A DNA stretch of 64,000 bases from Thinopyrum elongatum. Its lineage: Eukaryota > Streptophyta > Magnoliopsida > Poales > Poaceae. The position numbers and the translations under genes are program-made. Within the stretch, counting starts at the first letter, position 1. Each line of letters opens with the position of its first letter. The stretch covers positions 49,165,375 to 49,229,374 of the forward strand of contig CM022298.1 of the NCBI GenBank assembly GCA_011799875.1, given 5' to 3'. Shown piece after piece: positions 11,857-23,104 of this stretch. The notes under the pieces were generated by a model. That model saw nothing but the letters and a program-made list of their open reading frames with translations. It was not told the DNA's origin and ran no database searches.

Positions 11857-12710
11857 CACTACTAGGAAAAACCTTATACACAGAGGTATAGCAGTAGCGC
11901 TGGTTAAAAGAGAGTGCTACTGCTACTTAGTAGTAGCGCGTGTCAATAAAGAGCGCTACAGCTATGGTTATAGCAGTAGCGCGTCTGCTGAAAAAAGCGC
12001 TACTACTATAATTCCCACACTGTTGCCGGTAGGCTAGGAATAGTAGTAGCAATGCCGCAAAAAGCACGCTACCGCTAAGTGCATTGTAGTAGCGCATTTC
12101 CTGTATAGAGCGCTACAGCTAAAAAAATATGGAAAAGAAATAGAAGAGTAAATGAAAATGAAAGAAGTAGAAAAAAGAGAAATAAAAAAAAGAAAATGTA
12201 AAGATAAACAAAAGAAAAAAATAAAGAAGAAAGGCATAGCAGTAGCGCTTGTTTCCACAAAGCGCTATAGTTACTCTAGCAGTAGCGCGTTTTATAAGCC
12301 CGCGCTATAGCTACGTTCCTTAGATAAAAGGAAAATAAAAAGGAAAATAAATAACTACTTCCTATAGCAGTAGCGCGTTTTGGTAGAAAGCGCTATAGCT
12401 AGCTATAGCGCTTTTTTCCTACCAGCGCTACTGCTATTTTGACTTAACCCCGCGCGGGCTCAAAATTTTGCAAAGTCCTTTCCCCCCTCTCCCTCCTCTC
12501 CCCCAACTCCTCTGTCGCCGCCGTCGATCGCCCTGCCTGATCGAGCACGCCCTCGACCTCACCGCCGCCGCCCGAGGCCGCCCTCGACCTCACCGTCGCC
12601 GCTCTCGACCTCACCGCCGCCGCCCGAGCCCGCCCAGGACCGCCGCCGCCCGAGCCCGAGCCCGCCCTCGCCGCCGACCGTAAGGCTCTCCCTCTCCTCT
12701 CCCCTGCCCT

Positions 12711-12724
12711 CCTCTCTCTCTCTC

Positions 12725-12762
<38 letters not shown>
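12711..12762 (+). repeat. (CT)n microsatellite
   Basis: A nearly pure run of CT dinucleotides with a few interruptions, directly after the GC-rich segment inside the CACTA element. ORFs overlapping it (Arg-Glu repeats on the minus strand) are artefacts. Confidence 0.9.
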
Positions 12763-12766
<4 letters not shown>

Positions 12767-13338
12767 TTGTGATGATGTTCATATGAACCCTAGGTGTTCA
12801 TATGAACCCTAGATTTGTTTAGGGCAGTAGGCATTTTTTTAGCATTTAGGAAAAAAGATTAGCAATTTTTTTTAGGAAATTAGCTAGGGTAATTTTTTAT
12901 GAAAATGCCTAAACAGTAATTCCATTTAGCTTTAAATTAACAGAGGGTATATAAATAATAGTAGCATTTAGCTTTAAATTAATAGAGGCTATAAAGAAAA
13001 AACATTAGCATTTAGCTATAAAAAATTATTTGGACTATGGACCTGAATCTGGTCCAAATTTCGTTCAAATGAAATTTGAATTATTTGGACAATGGACCTG
13101 AATATTTTTTTAGAAATTGGGTGTAGGTACTAAGGTCCTTCTGTGGAAATTTTGGTGAGGTCAGAAGGTTTAGAGAAAATGGAGTTCCGTTGCAATTTCT
13201 AATAAGGTCAAGTATTGTTGGAATATTTGCTCTAAAATAATTTGGATGAAAAGAAAAGAATATGTGTGTGTGTGAGAGAAATAGCTAGAACAGAATTTGG
13301 GTTCTGTCCTAGGCAGAGAAGTGTTCATTTGCATATTC

Positions 13339-13509
13339 CACTACTAGGGAAAAGCCTAGCAGTAGCATTGGTTTGGAAAGCGCTACTGCTAAGTAGGTAT
13401 AGCAGTAGCGCATGTCAAAACGCGCTACTGCTAAACGTTAGCTGTAGCGCCATACGCGTTACTGATACACCAAATACCCGCGCTACTACTAGGCTTTTCC
13501 CTAGTAGTG
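13339..13509. mobile_element. 171-bp palindromic CACTA-type MITE
   Basis: The sequence starts CACTACTAGGGAAAAGCCTA and ends with the near-perfect inverse, sharing its right end with the larger CACTA element. Inside, GCAGTAGC-type repeats alternate in both orientations so the whole unit can fold back on itself. Flanking triplets (TTC left, GCA right) do not match. It may be a foldback derivative of the right end rather than a separate insertion. Confidence 0.6.
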
Positions 13510-13775
13510 GCAGGGACGCCTAACGTCTCCTTTTGCCACCGCGCGCTGTCTCTTCCGACCGGTGCCGGGATCCGGGTCCTCCTCATCCACGGTGGCCCCG
13601 CGCCTCGCGCCCCTGCAGGCGGTTTGGGTGAAGGTCGATGGGCCTGAGAACCAGGGGAGCGGCCGACGCCTATGCGGGCACTGCGAGTCCCAAATCCATG
13701 GCAAACTGCCGCGGCACGGCGCGGCGGCTCTTCGAGGACGAGTAAGCAGGCGACGACAGCGAAATTGAGGCCGGC
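13510..13775. other. GC-rich fragment, no gene recognised
   Basis: About 266 bp of GC-rich sequence between the CACTA right end and a truncated LTR. It is open for about 68 codons on the plus strand (13562-13768) without a recognisable domain. It might be an exon scrap; no claim is made. Confidence 0.35.
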
Positions 13776-14661
13776 TGTGACGCCCCCGATTCAATCGTAC
13801 ACTAATCATATACGCAAATGTATACGATCAAGATGAGAGACTCACGGGAAGATATCACAACACAACTCTAGACACAAATTAAAGTCATAAAATCTTCAAA
13901 TTACAAGCTAGGAGTCTCGAGGGCTCGAATACATAAGCTCGAATACAAACGAGTCAGCGGACGCAACAATATCTGAGTACAGACATAAATTAAACAAGTT
14001 TGCCTTAAGAAGGCTAGCACAAAAGCAGCAACAATTGAAAATGCAAGGCCTCCTGCCTGGGAGCCTCCTAACTAGTCCTGGTCGTCGGCGGCCTCCACGT
14101 AGTAGTAGGCACCCTCGGGGTAGTAGTAGTAATCGTCGGGGTTGGCGTCTGGCTCCTGGGATCCATCATCTGCAGCAATCGGGTATGGGAGAAAAAGAGG
14201 TAGCAAAGCAACCGTGAGTACTCATCCAAAGTACTCGCAAGACATAAATCAGATCTAAACTAAGTATGCATCAGTATCAAAGGAATGGGTTGTATCTATA
14301 GACTGAACTGCAGAATGCCAGAAGAGAAGGGAAAGCCTAGCCTATCGAAGACTAGCATTTTTAAGCATCTTGCAGCATTTAGAAGAGTACAGAATAGCAT
14401 ATTATTATCAGGAAGCATGTTGTAGTATTAACGCCCAGAGATCCTTTCTCAACTTCCTGTGAGAAAGCAATCCCGGAGCCATCATATCCAATCCACATCT
14501 CAGTATCCAGTTCTAGTTGTAAAGATCGGGATACAACTCCAAGTCATCCTGATACCGTGGACACGGCTATTCGAATAGATTAACTTCCCTGCAGGGGTGC
14601 GCCATATTACCCAACACACTCAATCACTCTGGCCGGACACACTTTTCTGGGTCATGCCCGG
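13776..14661 (-). mobile_element. Truncated LTR related to Gypsy element E
   Basis: It begins TGTGACGCCCCCGATTCAAT and runs parallel to the LTRs of element E (starts at 38109 and 53417). It includes the phrases caaccgtgagtactc and ccctgcaggggtgc. It stops at about 14661, just after gggtcatgcccgg, where it abuts element D. Only about the first quarter of a 4-kb LTR is left, with no internal region. Orientation is by analogy with element E. Confidence 0.75.
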
Positions 14662-14667
14662 GAATTG

Positions 14668-15816
14668 CTTTCGGGACTGGGCATCCCTATTACCTTTGCC
14701 ACACTCTCGTGCAATGGCAAGTGAATAAACACTCATCTTGAGAATAAAGTATCTAACATGAAAAATATTGGCCACCCCCTGCCGCTTCATGAGCGGTATG
14801 AACACACAAAAAGAAAATTTATTTTGAACATTAGAGTTGGCACATACAAATTTACTTGGAACGACACGGAAATACCGCATATAGGTAGGTATGGTGGACT
14901 CATTTGGCATAACTTAGGTTTAAGGATTTGGATGCACAAGTAATATTCCTACTTAGTACAAATGAAGGCTAGCAAATAGATTGAGAAGCGGCCAACCAAG
15001 AAACGAAAACGATCATAAAAGAGCATTAAACATAACTAACACCGAATAATGCACCACAAGTAGGATGTAATTTCATTGCATACCTATTGACTTTCATGCT
15101 TGCATAGGGAATCACAAATCTTAACACCAATATTCTTACTAAAGCATAATTACTTACCAACATGACTCACATATTAATATCATCATATCTCAAAACTATT
15201 ACAAGGAATCAAGTTTTTATTATCCAATGATCTTCATGAAAGTTTTTATTATATCCCTCTTGAATATCTATCACTTTGGGAGTAATTTAATATATTGTCA
15301 TTGCTACTAGCAAAGCTCTTAAACAAATATAAGTGAAGAACAAGAGCACATATTTCTTCAAAATAATTTTCATCTCTCAAAATAGTATAAGTGAAGCATG
15401 AGAGGATATTTCTTTAAAAGTCTACTAACTCTCAAAATAATCTAAGTTAAGCATGAGAGCATATTTCTTCAAAATATAGATCACCACCATGCTCAAAAAG
15501 ATATAACTGAAGTACTAGAGCAATTCCATAGCTCAAAAAATTTAAGTGAAGCACACAGAGCAATTCTAACAAATCATAGCATCATTATGGCTCTCTCAAA
15601 TAGGTGTGTCCAGCAAGGATGATTGTGACAAACTAAAAATAAAAGCAAACAAAGACTCATATAATACAAGACGCTCCAAGCAAAACTCATGATATGTGAC
15701 TAATAAAAATATAGCTCCAAGTAAAATTACCGATGGTTGTTAGAAGAAAGAGGGGATGCCCTAGAAGGCATCCCCAAGCTTAGTTGCTTGGTTCTCCTTG
15801 AATATTACCTTGAGGT
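14668..15816 (-). mobile_element. Gypsy element D, 3' non-coding part (first piece)
   Basis: Non-coding sequence closely parallel to 20410-21540 of element F, from tttcgggactgggcatcc onward. It includes the aagtgaagca repeat cluster (about 15310-15570) and the ccccaagctt motif near 15775. D's own 3' LTR is missing because the element is cut at about 14665. The piece ends at GAGGT (15812-15816), the TSD of the solo LTR that interrupts it. Confidence 0.7.
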
Positions 15817-17990
15817 TGTAGGAGATATGCCCTAGAGGCAATAATAAATGTTATTAATTATCTCCCTGTTCATAATTAGGTTTATGTTCCATGCTATAAC
15901 TGCTATGGTTCTCGGGTCTGCAATAAAACGAGGCTTGGAGGAAGACTCATATGCACGTGTGGGATAATAAACGATAAAATGTATTCCTAGTCAAGCCTCT
16001 ATGACTGGCTCAAGTGTTGCATGATGGTTCTGTTTTCCTGATCATGGGCATGTCTATGCCAGCAACTTTGAGGGCACAATGTTATAAGAACATTTGTGTT
16101 GAATCGACCCGATTGATGTTATGCTATGAGATTCATTCGTCACAAGTTAATGGTTAATAACACAGAGATGGTTAACGTTTGCATGATTCCTTAGACCATG
16201 AGAGTATCGAGTTTCTTCATGCTTGCTTCATGAACTTTGGGGTTTGTTAAACGTCATCCGTAAATGGGTGGCTATTACGGCGGCTTACGGGTTCATGGAA
16301 AAGTATGTTAAGTAACTTGATAGCTCAAGATTGGGATTTGCTCCTCCGGCGATGGAGAGATATCTCTGGGCCCTCTCGGTGTTACGGTATCCATCATCGT
16401 CTGGCCAGACACTTTGTGATTTGATCACGGGGATGCCGGAACACGGTAACGAGAAAAGAGAACAATACCGGTAACGAGGTAACTAGCATAGTGGACAAGT
16501 TGTTGATCCACGGGAATGCCAACATGTCTCACCTCGGGTATTTGTAACATATCGTGAAGCAACAGGAATAGCACACGGCAACTGGAGGTTCACTCGAATA
16601 TTCATTCGTGTGGGTATAGGGGTCAATATGGGTGTCCACGGCTCCGATGTTGATCATTGATCGGAAGGGGTTCCGTGTCATGTCTATACTTCGCTGAACC
16701 TATAGGGTCACACGCTTAAGGGTCATTTATCTGCTGAATACTAGACAGGGAGTCCGAGAGAAAGTCACTGGAAAGGTTTCAGAGACAACGGAAAAGTTCC
16801 GAAGAGAACACCGAAAAAGTTTTCCGTTGTCTCTGAAACCTTTCCAGTGACTTTTCCGTTGATCCAAAAAGGTTTCGGCAAGCACCGGGAATGTTTTGGA
16901 GGTTGACAGATTGGTCTAGTAACTTCTAGAATTTTTCTGGAGAAAAAACCGAAAAAGTTTTCGGAGCTGTCGGAATTGTTTACTGGGTAAACGAAGATGG
17001 TTTTAAATTAAACCACCATACTGGAAATGTTCCAGAGCATGTACGGATAATTTTAGAGGGTGTCGGAAATGTTCAGGGACCTTCGGGAATTTTTCTGGAA
17101 ATTACACGCGGGAAAACATCTTGTCCCAGCGAGAGGGGACAAGATCCCACGTTTCGTGGGGGCTGTTTTTGGGCTGTTTTTTGGGGGGCCCCCTTTGGGG
17201 GCAGCCCCCTTGTTGGTGGACAAGGTGTTGGGGGGCCCCCCATGGTGGGGGGCAGGCCCCACAAATGGTGGAACATGTTGGGAGGAGGTGGCAGCCCCAT
17301 GGTGGTGGCGCCATGGATGTTGGGGGGACCCCCCCATGGGACATCTCCCCACCTTTGGTGGGTGCATGTTTTTGGGGAGGGGCCCCCTCATGTGGGCTGA
17401 AATTTTCAGCCCCCCTCCACCCCTTCCACCACTATAAAAGGAGGTGGAGAGGAGCTCTCCATCCCCACTCCAACTCTCACACACAAGCCATGCATGATCT
17501 GGCATTCTCTCTCCCTCCCACGAAATAGTTTCGTAGTGCCGAAAGGCTGTCTGGGTTCCGGTGGGAACTAGTTCTGGATGGCGAAGCCGTGCCGGATAGA
17601 TGACACCGTATGTGTGCAACTCTGTAGAGAGGTCGTAGTTTCTATCTTAGTGCCCGTGGGGCTGTTCGTGAGTGCCTCCCGAAGGGCTGTCCAAGTGACG
17701 GTCCGAGTTCTGTGAGTCCTCCAGAAGGGCTGTCCGCGACACCGTCCGGGGGACTGTCTGACCGCCTCCCGGAGGGCTGTCCGGGTGGCGGATGAAGGAG
17801 TACATCCTCGCAATTGGGAGGTTGTAAATCCTAGCTGCGGGGATCTGCACCGACGATCATCATCGACTCTACTTCCACTGCGCTACGAGTCGGTAACGAA
17901 AAAGATCAAAACCTTGTATGCAGTCTCCATAGTGGTCCTGGGCTGGTGCGTAGGTCGGAAAATTTTTGTTTTCTGCTGCGTTACCCTACA
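15817..17990 (+). mobile_element. Copia (Angela/BARE-like) solo LTR with TSD GAGGT
   Basis: A 2174-bp LTR starts TGTAGGAGATATGCCCTAGA and ends GTTACCCTACA. It is bounded by perfect 5-bp duplications GAGGT at 15812-15816 and 17991-17995. No PBS, internal region or second LTR follows, so it is a solo LTR. It is the same family as the copy at 39705-41861. ORFs in its GC-rich middle (17053-17619 and others) are artefacts of GGGGCCCC-type sequence. Confidence 0.92.
16761..16854. repeat. Perfect 35-bp inverted repeat (hairpin)
   Basis: Positions 16761-16795 and 16820-16854 are exact reverse complements (arm core cactggaaaggtttcagaga) with a 24-nt loop. The sister LTR at 39705-41861 has no such hairpin at the equivalent place (about 40640-40760), so it arose in this copy or its sublineage. 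Confidence 0.9.
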
Positions 17991-18160
17991 GAGGTGCCAC
18001 GGGGCATCCCCAAGCTTAGGCTCTTTTTACTCCTTATTCCTTCATCCATCGTGATCTCACTCAAAAGTTGAAAACTTCAATCACAAAAAACTCAACAAAA
18101 ACCCTCGTGAGATCCGTTAGTATAAGAAAATCAATCTTTCCTTTAAGTATTGTTGCAAAC
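17991..18160 (-). mobile_element. Gypsy element D, second piece
   Basis: Continuation of element D after the solo LTR. It carries the gggcatccccaagcttaggc motif and a leader-like stretch also found in element F at 21541-21715. It ends in CAAAC (18156-18160), the left TSD of element F. Confidence 0.75.
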
Positions 18161-19733
18161 TGATGTGGCTTGAAACAACGTCGGTATTTCCCCAAAGAGG
18201 AAGGGATGATGCAGTACAGCTACGGTACGTATTTCCCTCAGTTATGAAACCAAGGTATCAATCCAGTAGGAGAACCAAGCAACACTATGTAAACGGTACC
18301 TGCACACAAAGAACAAATCCTCGCAACCCAACGCGTAAGAGGGGTTGTCAATCCCTCGGTAAAAAGATAGATTGGTTTGTATGTGTTTGGATAAATAGAT
18401 CTGAATAAAACATGAAATAAAAGATGCAAATAAAAAGTGCAGCAAAGTATTTTTGGGTTTTTGGAATAATAGATCTGAAAACAAATGCGATGGAAAATAG
18501 ATCTGAAAGCAATATGATAGAAGATAGACCCGGGGGCCGTAGATTTCACTAGTGGCTTCTCTCGAGAAAATAACACACAGTGGGTAGACAAATTACTGTT
18601 GTGCAATTGATAGAAGATCGAATAATTATGACGATATCCAAGGCAGTGATCAATATATAGGCATCACGTCCAAGATTAGTAGACCGACTCCTGCCTGCAT
18701 CTACTACTATTACTCCACCCATCAACCGCTATCCAGCATGCATCTAGTGTATTAAGTTCATGAAGAAACGGAGTAATGCAATAAGAACGATGACATGATG
18801 TAGACAAGATCTATTCATGTAGGAATAGGGCCCATCTTGTTATCCTTAATAGCAACGATACATACGTGCCTCGCTACCCTTTCTGTCACTGGGTGAGGAC
18901 ACCGTAAGAAGATCGAACCCATCACAAAGCACCTCTTCCCATGGCAAGAAAAATCGATCTAGTTGGCCTAACTAAACCAAAGATTCGAAGAAGAAATACA
19001 AGGCTATAAATAATCATGCATATAATAGATCAAAGAATCTCAAATAATATTCATGGATATAGATCTGATCATAAACTCAAAGTTCACCGGATCCCAACAA
19101 ACACACCGCAAAAAGGTTTACATCAAATAGATCTCGAAGAGACCATTGTATTGAGAATCAAAAAGGGAGAAGAAGCCATCTAGCTCCTGCCTACGGACCC
19201 GTAGGTCTATGGTGGACTCTCACGAATCATCGGAGAGGCACCAATGAGGATGATGAACCCCTCTGTGATGGTGTTAGATTGGATCTCATGGTTCTAGAAC
19301 TTGTGGCGGCTGGAATTGTGTTTTGTTGACTCCCCTAGGGTTTCTGGAATATTTGGGTATTTATAAAGCGAAGAGGTGGTGTAGGAGACCCCATGGTCCC
19401 CGCAACCCACCAGGGCACGCCTGGGCTCCTGGGCACGCCCTGGTGTCTTGTGGTCCCCACGGGCCTACCCCCAGGTGCTTCCTTGGCTCCCAAGTTGTCT
19501 TCTGGTCCAAAAAAAATCTCCAAAAAGTTTCGCTGCATTAGGACTCCGTTTGATAGGGATATTCTCCGAAGTAAAAAACAAGCAAAAAACAGCAACTGGC
19601 ATTGGGCACTATGTCAATAGGTTAGTCCCAAAAAATGATATAAAGTTGCTATAAAATGATTGTAAAACATCCAAGAATGATAATATAGCAGCATGGAACA
19701 ATAAAAAATTATAGATACATTGGAGACGTATCA
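18161..19733 (-). repeat. 3' LTR of element F
   Basis: Left LTR of the minus-strand element. On the minus strand it starts TGATACGTCTCCAATG and ends CAAGCCACATCA. It is the partner of 23105-24678. Confidence 0.9.
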
Positions 19734-22194
19734 GCATCCCCATGCTTAATTCCTGCTCGTCCTCGAGTAGGTAAATGAAAAAAACAGAATTTTTGATGTG
19801 GAATGCTGCCTAACATGTTCATCACATATTCTTTTCTTTTGTAGCATGGACATTTGGACTTTTAGATGGTTCAAAGCAATAGTCTATATTTAACATGATA
19901 ACTTGAATACTCAAGCATATCAATAAGCAACCATGTCTTTCAAAATATCAACACTAAAGAAAGCTATCCCTGGCCCATCATGCTCAATCATTGATCCATT
20001 CATGAAACACACTAGAATATTAGCTACATCCAATGCACAAGTATGATCATAGTGCTCCCTAGTTGGTGCTTATTAAGATAAAATGGAGACTCAAATAAAA
20101 ATAAAAATTGCATAAAGTAAATAGATAGGCCCTTCACAGAGGGAAGTAGAGATTTGTAGAGGTGCCACAGATCAAAGCTTAAATGGAGAGATAAAATATT
20201 TTGAGAGGCATGCTTTTCCTGTCAACGAAAACGACCGAGTAATTCCCAACACTTTCCATGCTAGATATATCTTAGGCAGTTCCCAAACATAAAATAAAGT
20301 TTATTCCTTTTTCCACCATACTTTCACACTCCACGGCTAGCCATATCCACGGATACTGGTCATACCAACACTTTCCAAGGAATTTATTATTTGACAACAT
20401 AAAGTAAATTTCTTTTTCATTTCGGGACTGGGCATCCCTATTACCGCCACACTCTCGTGCAATGACAAGTGAATAAAGACTCATCTTGAGAATAACACAT
20501 CTAGCATGGAAAATATTGGCCACCCCCTGCCGCTTCATTAGCGGTACGGGCACACAAAAAGGAAATTCATTTTGAAAATTAGAGTTGGCACATGCAAGTT
20601 TACTTAGAATGGCACGGAAATACCGCATATAGGTTGGTATGGTGGACTCATATGGCAAAACTGGGTTTAAGGATTTCAGATGCACAAGTAGTATTTCTAC
20701 TTAGTACAAGTGGAGGCTAAAAAAAAGATTGTGAAGCAGCCAACCAAGAAACAAAAATTCTCATAAACGAGCATTAAGCATAACTAACACAGAATAATGC
20801 ACCACAAGTAGGATATAATTTCATTGCAAAACTATTGACTTTCATGCTTGCATAGGGAATCACAAACCTTAACACCAATATTCTTACTAGAGCATAATTA
20901 CTCACAAACATGACTCATATGTTACTATCATCATATCTCAAAACTATTACAAAGAATCAAGTTTATTTTGTCCAATGATCTTCATGAAAGTTTTTATTAT
21001 ATCCCTCTTGAATATCTATCACTTTGGGACTAGTTTCATATATTGCAATTGCATTTGACAAGCTCAAATAAATTTAAGTGAAGAACATGAGCATAAAAAT
21101 TTTCATCTCTCAAAATAATATAAGTGAAGCACGAGAGAATTTCTTAAAAAATTTACTAACTCTCAAATTAATCTAAGTGAATTATGAGAGTATTTCTTCA
21201 AAAAATTCAAAGCACACTGTGCTCAAAAAGATATAAGTGAAGCACTAGAGCAATTCCATGGCTCAAAAAATTTAAGTGAAGCCTATAGAGCAATTCTAAC
21301 AAATCATAGCATAATTTTGGCACTCTCAAATAGGTGTGTCCAGCAAGGATACTTGTGACAAACTAAAAAGCAAAACAAGCAAATACTCATATAATACAAG
21401 ACGCTCCAAGCAAAACTCATGATATGTGACGAATAAAAATTAGCTCCAAGTAAAATACCGATGGTCGTTAGAAGAAAGAGGGGAAGCCTTCCGAGGCATC
21501 CCCAAGCTTAGTTGCTTGGTTCTCCTTGAATATTAACTTGGGGTGCCATGGGGCATCCCCAAGCTTAGGCTCTTGACACTCCTTATTCCTTCATCCATCA
21601 TGATCTCACCCAAAACTTGAAAACTTCAATCACACAGAACTTAACAAAACCTTCGTGAGATCCGTTAGTATGAGAAAACCAATCTTTACTTTAAGTTCTG
21701 TTGCAAACCCATTCAAAAAATTTTATTGCATTATACCCCCCGATACAATCCATATATTCATCAAAATAAGCACACAATGCAAAGAAAACAGAATCTGTCA
21801 AAAACAGAATAGTCTGTAAAGATGCGAATTGTTCTTATACTTCTGTAAGTCAAAAATTTCTGAAACATTTGGACAACATAGGAAATTTGTATGTCAATCT
21901 TTTGTAAAAAAAATCAGAATTTTTGGTCGCTTCTGTGAATTTTAACAATTCTGTTACTGGACGCAAAAGTTTCTGTTTTTCAACAGGATCAAATCAACTA
22001 TCACCCAAAGCTATCCCGAAGGCTTTACTTGGCACAAATACTAATTAAAACATAAATAACACAATCTTAACAGTAGCATAATTGTGCAAACACTCAAGAA
22101 CAGAAAGAAAAAGGCAAAAATAAATTTTATCCATTGGGTTGCCTCACAACAAGCGCTATCGTTTTATGCCCCTAGCTAGGCATAATGCATAGAT
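19734..22194 (-). other. Element F 3' non-coding internal region
   Basis: About 2.46 kb without any supported gene, lying between the ORF and the 3' LTR. It starts at the polypurine tract complement (gcatccccatgcttaa). It contains the aagtgaagca repeat cluster at about 21060-21300 and a region (21540-22170) shared with elements C and D. Confidence 0.75.
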
Positions 22195-22896
22195 TCAAGT
22201 ATTGTCATGTTTCTTCTTATTTTCCATAGATGTGTTTTTGTTAGGATGTTTTGCAAATATAACTTGATACACATTATCCATAGAAATTTTAGCATTATCA
22301 AGTTGCCCATCTACGTATCCCCTTTGATTTTCGGCCACGATCCAAGAATATTGTTGATTACCGTCATTCAAAACTTGTTGGATCACATCTAAAATGGGGA
22401 CTTCCTTTTTAAGATTCTCATAAAAATTTTGATTATTTCCAAGAAAATGTCTCAACACATAATGATTATTGTCAAGGATCTCATTTATTACCGGTTTTTC
22501 ACGGTTCATGCCATAAAAATCAAAAATTTCCTTAGCTTCCTGTACTATGTGATCAAATTCATTCATGAGAACAACAGTAGCTAGCTTTTTAGCTTTCGGA
22601 TCCTTTATAACGGGTAGCTCATAAAACAATCTTTGCAAGATAGGATGAGTATGGATAAATCTATTTTCAAGTTTCAGAACTAGTGCTGAAATAGCTTCCA
22701 CATAAGATTTAGTTCTTTTAAGTATAGGAGCATCATCAAGAGTCAAATTTCCAACACAATTGAAGAATTCTTGGATAATTTCTTTTCCTATAACATTCCC
22801 TTGTCCCAAAACAAAAGTTTTAGCATCCAGATTGCCAGATCGTCCAATTTTAGGAGTCAGGTCATCATCTGTTTCTGCCATACCAAAGTCACTCAT
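22195..22896 (-). CDS. Element F ORF, unknown product (233 aa)
   Basis: An uninterrupted ORF on the minus strand starts at the ATG at 22896-22894 (MSDFGMAETDDDLTPKIGRS); the frame is open for a further 39 codons upstream. It ends NKKKHDNT at 22195. It occupies the gag position, about 200 bp downstream of the PBS. I do not recognise the Gag domain, a zinc knuckle or a protease motif. The protein is mixed charged, with stretches such as ETDDDLTPKIG and NEFDHIVQEAKEIFDFYG that look alpha-helical. It may be a specialised Gag-like or packaging protein of a non-autonomous family, which is inference. Remaining open in an element with aged LTRs hints at former constraint, but does not prove it. Confidence 0.6.
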   Translation of the reverse strand: MSDFGMAETDDDLTPKIGRSGNLDAKTFVLGQGNVIGKEIIQEFFNCVGNLTLDDAPILKRTKSYVEAISALVLKLENRFIHTHPILQRLFYELPVIKDPKAKKLATVVLMNEFDHIVQEAKEIFDFYGMNREKPVINEILDNNHYVLRHFLGNNQNFYENLKKEVPILDVIQQVLNDGNQQYSWIVAENQRGYVDGQLDNAKISMDNVYQVIFAKHPNKNTSMENKKKHDNT

Positions 22897-23075
22897 GATG
22901 ATGAGTTCAAGCAAATAAGAGATCTGATGAGAAAAAGGCGAACGAAAAAGGAGGCGAATAAAACGGCAAATTTTTGTGAAGTGTGGGAGATGAAAATGAG
23001 AGGCAAATAGCAAATAATATAAATTGCAAGGATATGAGATTTGTGATTAGGAACCTGATAGATGTTGATGATGTC

Positions 23076-23093
23076 TCCCCGGCAACGGCGCCA
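23076..23093 (-). other. Primer-binding site of element F (tRNA-Asp)
   Basis: The plus strand reads TCCCCGGCAACGGCGCCA, the 3' end of tRNA-Asp itself, so the minus strand is the PBS. It lies 11 bp from the right LTR. Confidence 0.9.
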
Positions 23094-23104
23094 GAAATTC
23101 CTTT

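Larger units (their letters stand above)
11857..13509. mobile_element. Non-autonomous CACTA transposon with captured GC-rich segment
   Basis: The left end reads CACTACTAGGAAAAACCT (11857) and the right end is its inverse, AGGCTTTTCCCTAGTAGTG, ending at 13509. Both ends are packed with subterminal repeats of the form TAGCAGTAGCGC and its complement (11884-12435 and 13365-13490), typical of transposase-binding sites of CACTA elements. Between them lies a GC-rich CCG-repeat stretch (12440-12710), a CT microsatellite and AT-rich filler. No transposase is present. The 3-bp flanks are ACA on the left and GCA on the right, so a perfect TSD is not seen. Confidence 0.65.

Noticed and set aside
12444..12782. 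Arg-Glu and Pro-Arg rich ORFs in the CACTA element
   Set aside because: Products of the CT microsatellite and CCG repeats.
17053..17619. 188-codon ORF in the copia LTR
   Set aside because: Arises from GGGGCCCC-type sequence in a non-coding LTR; the sister LTR does not share it.
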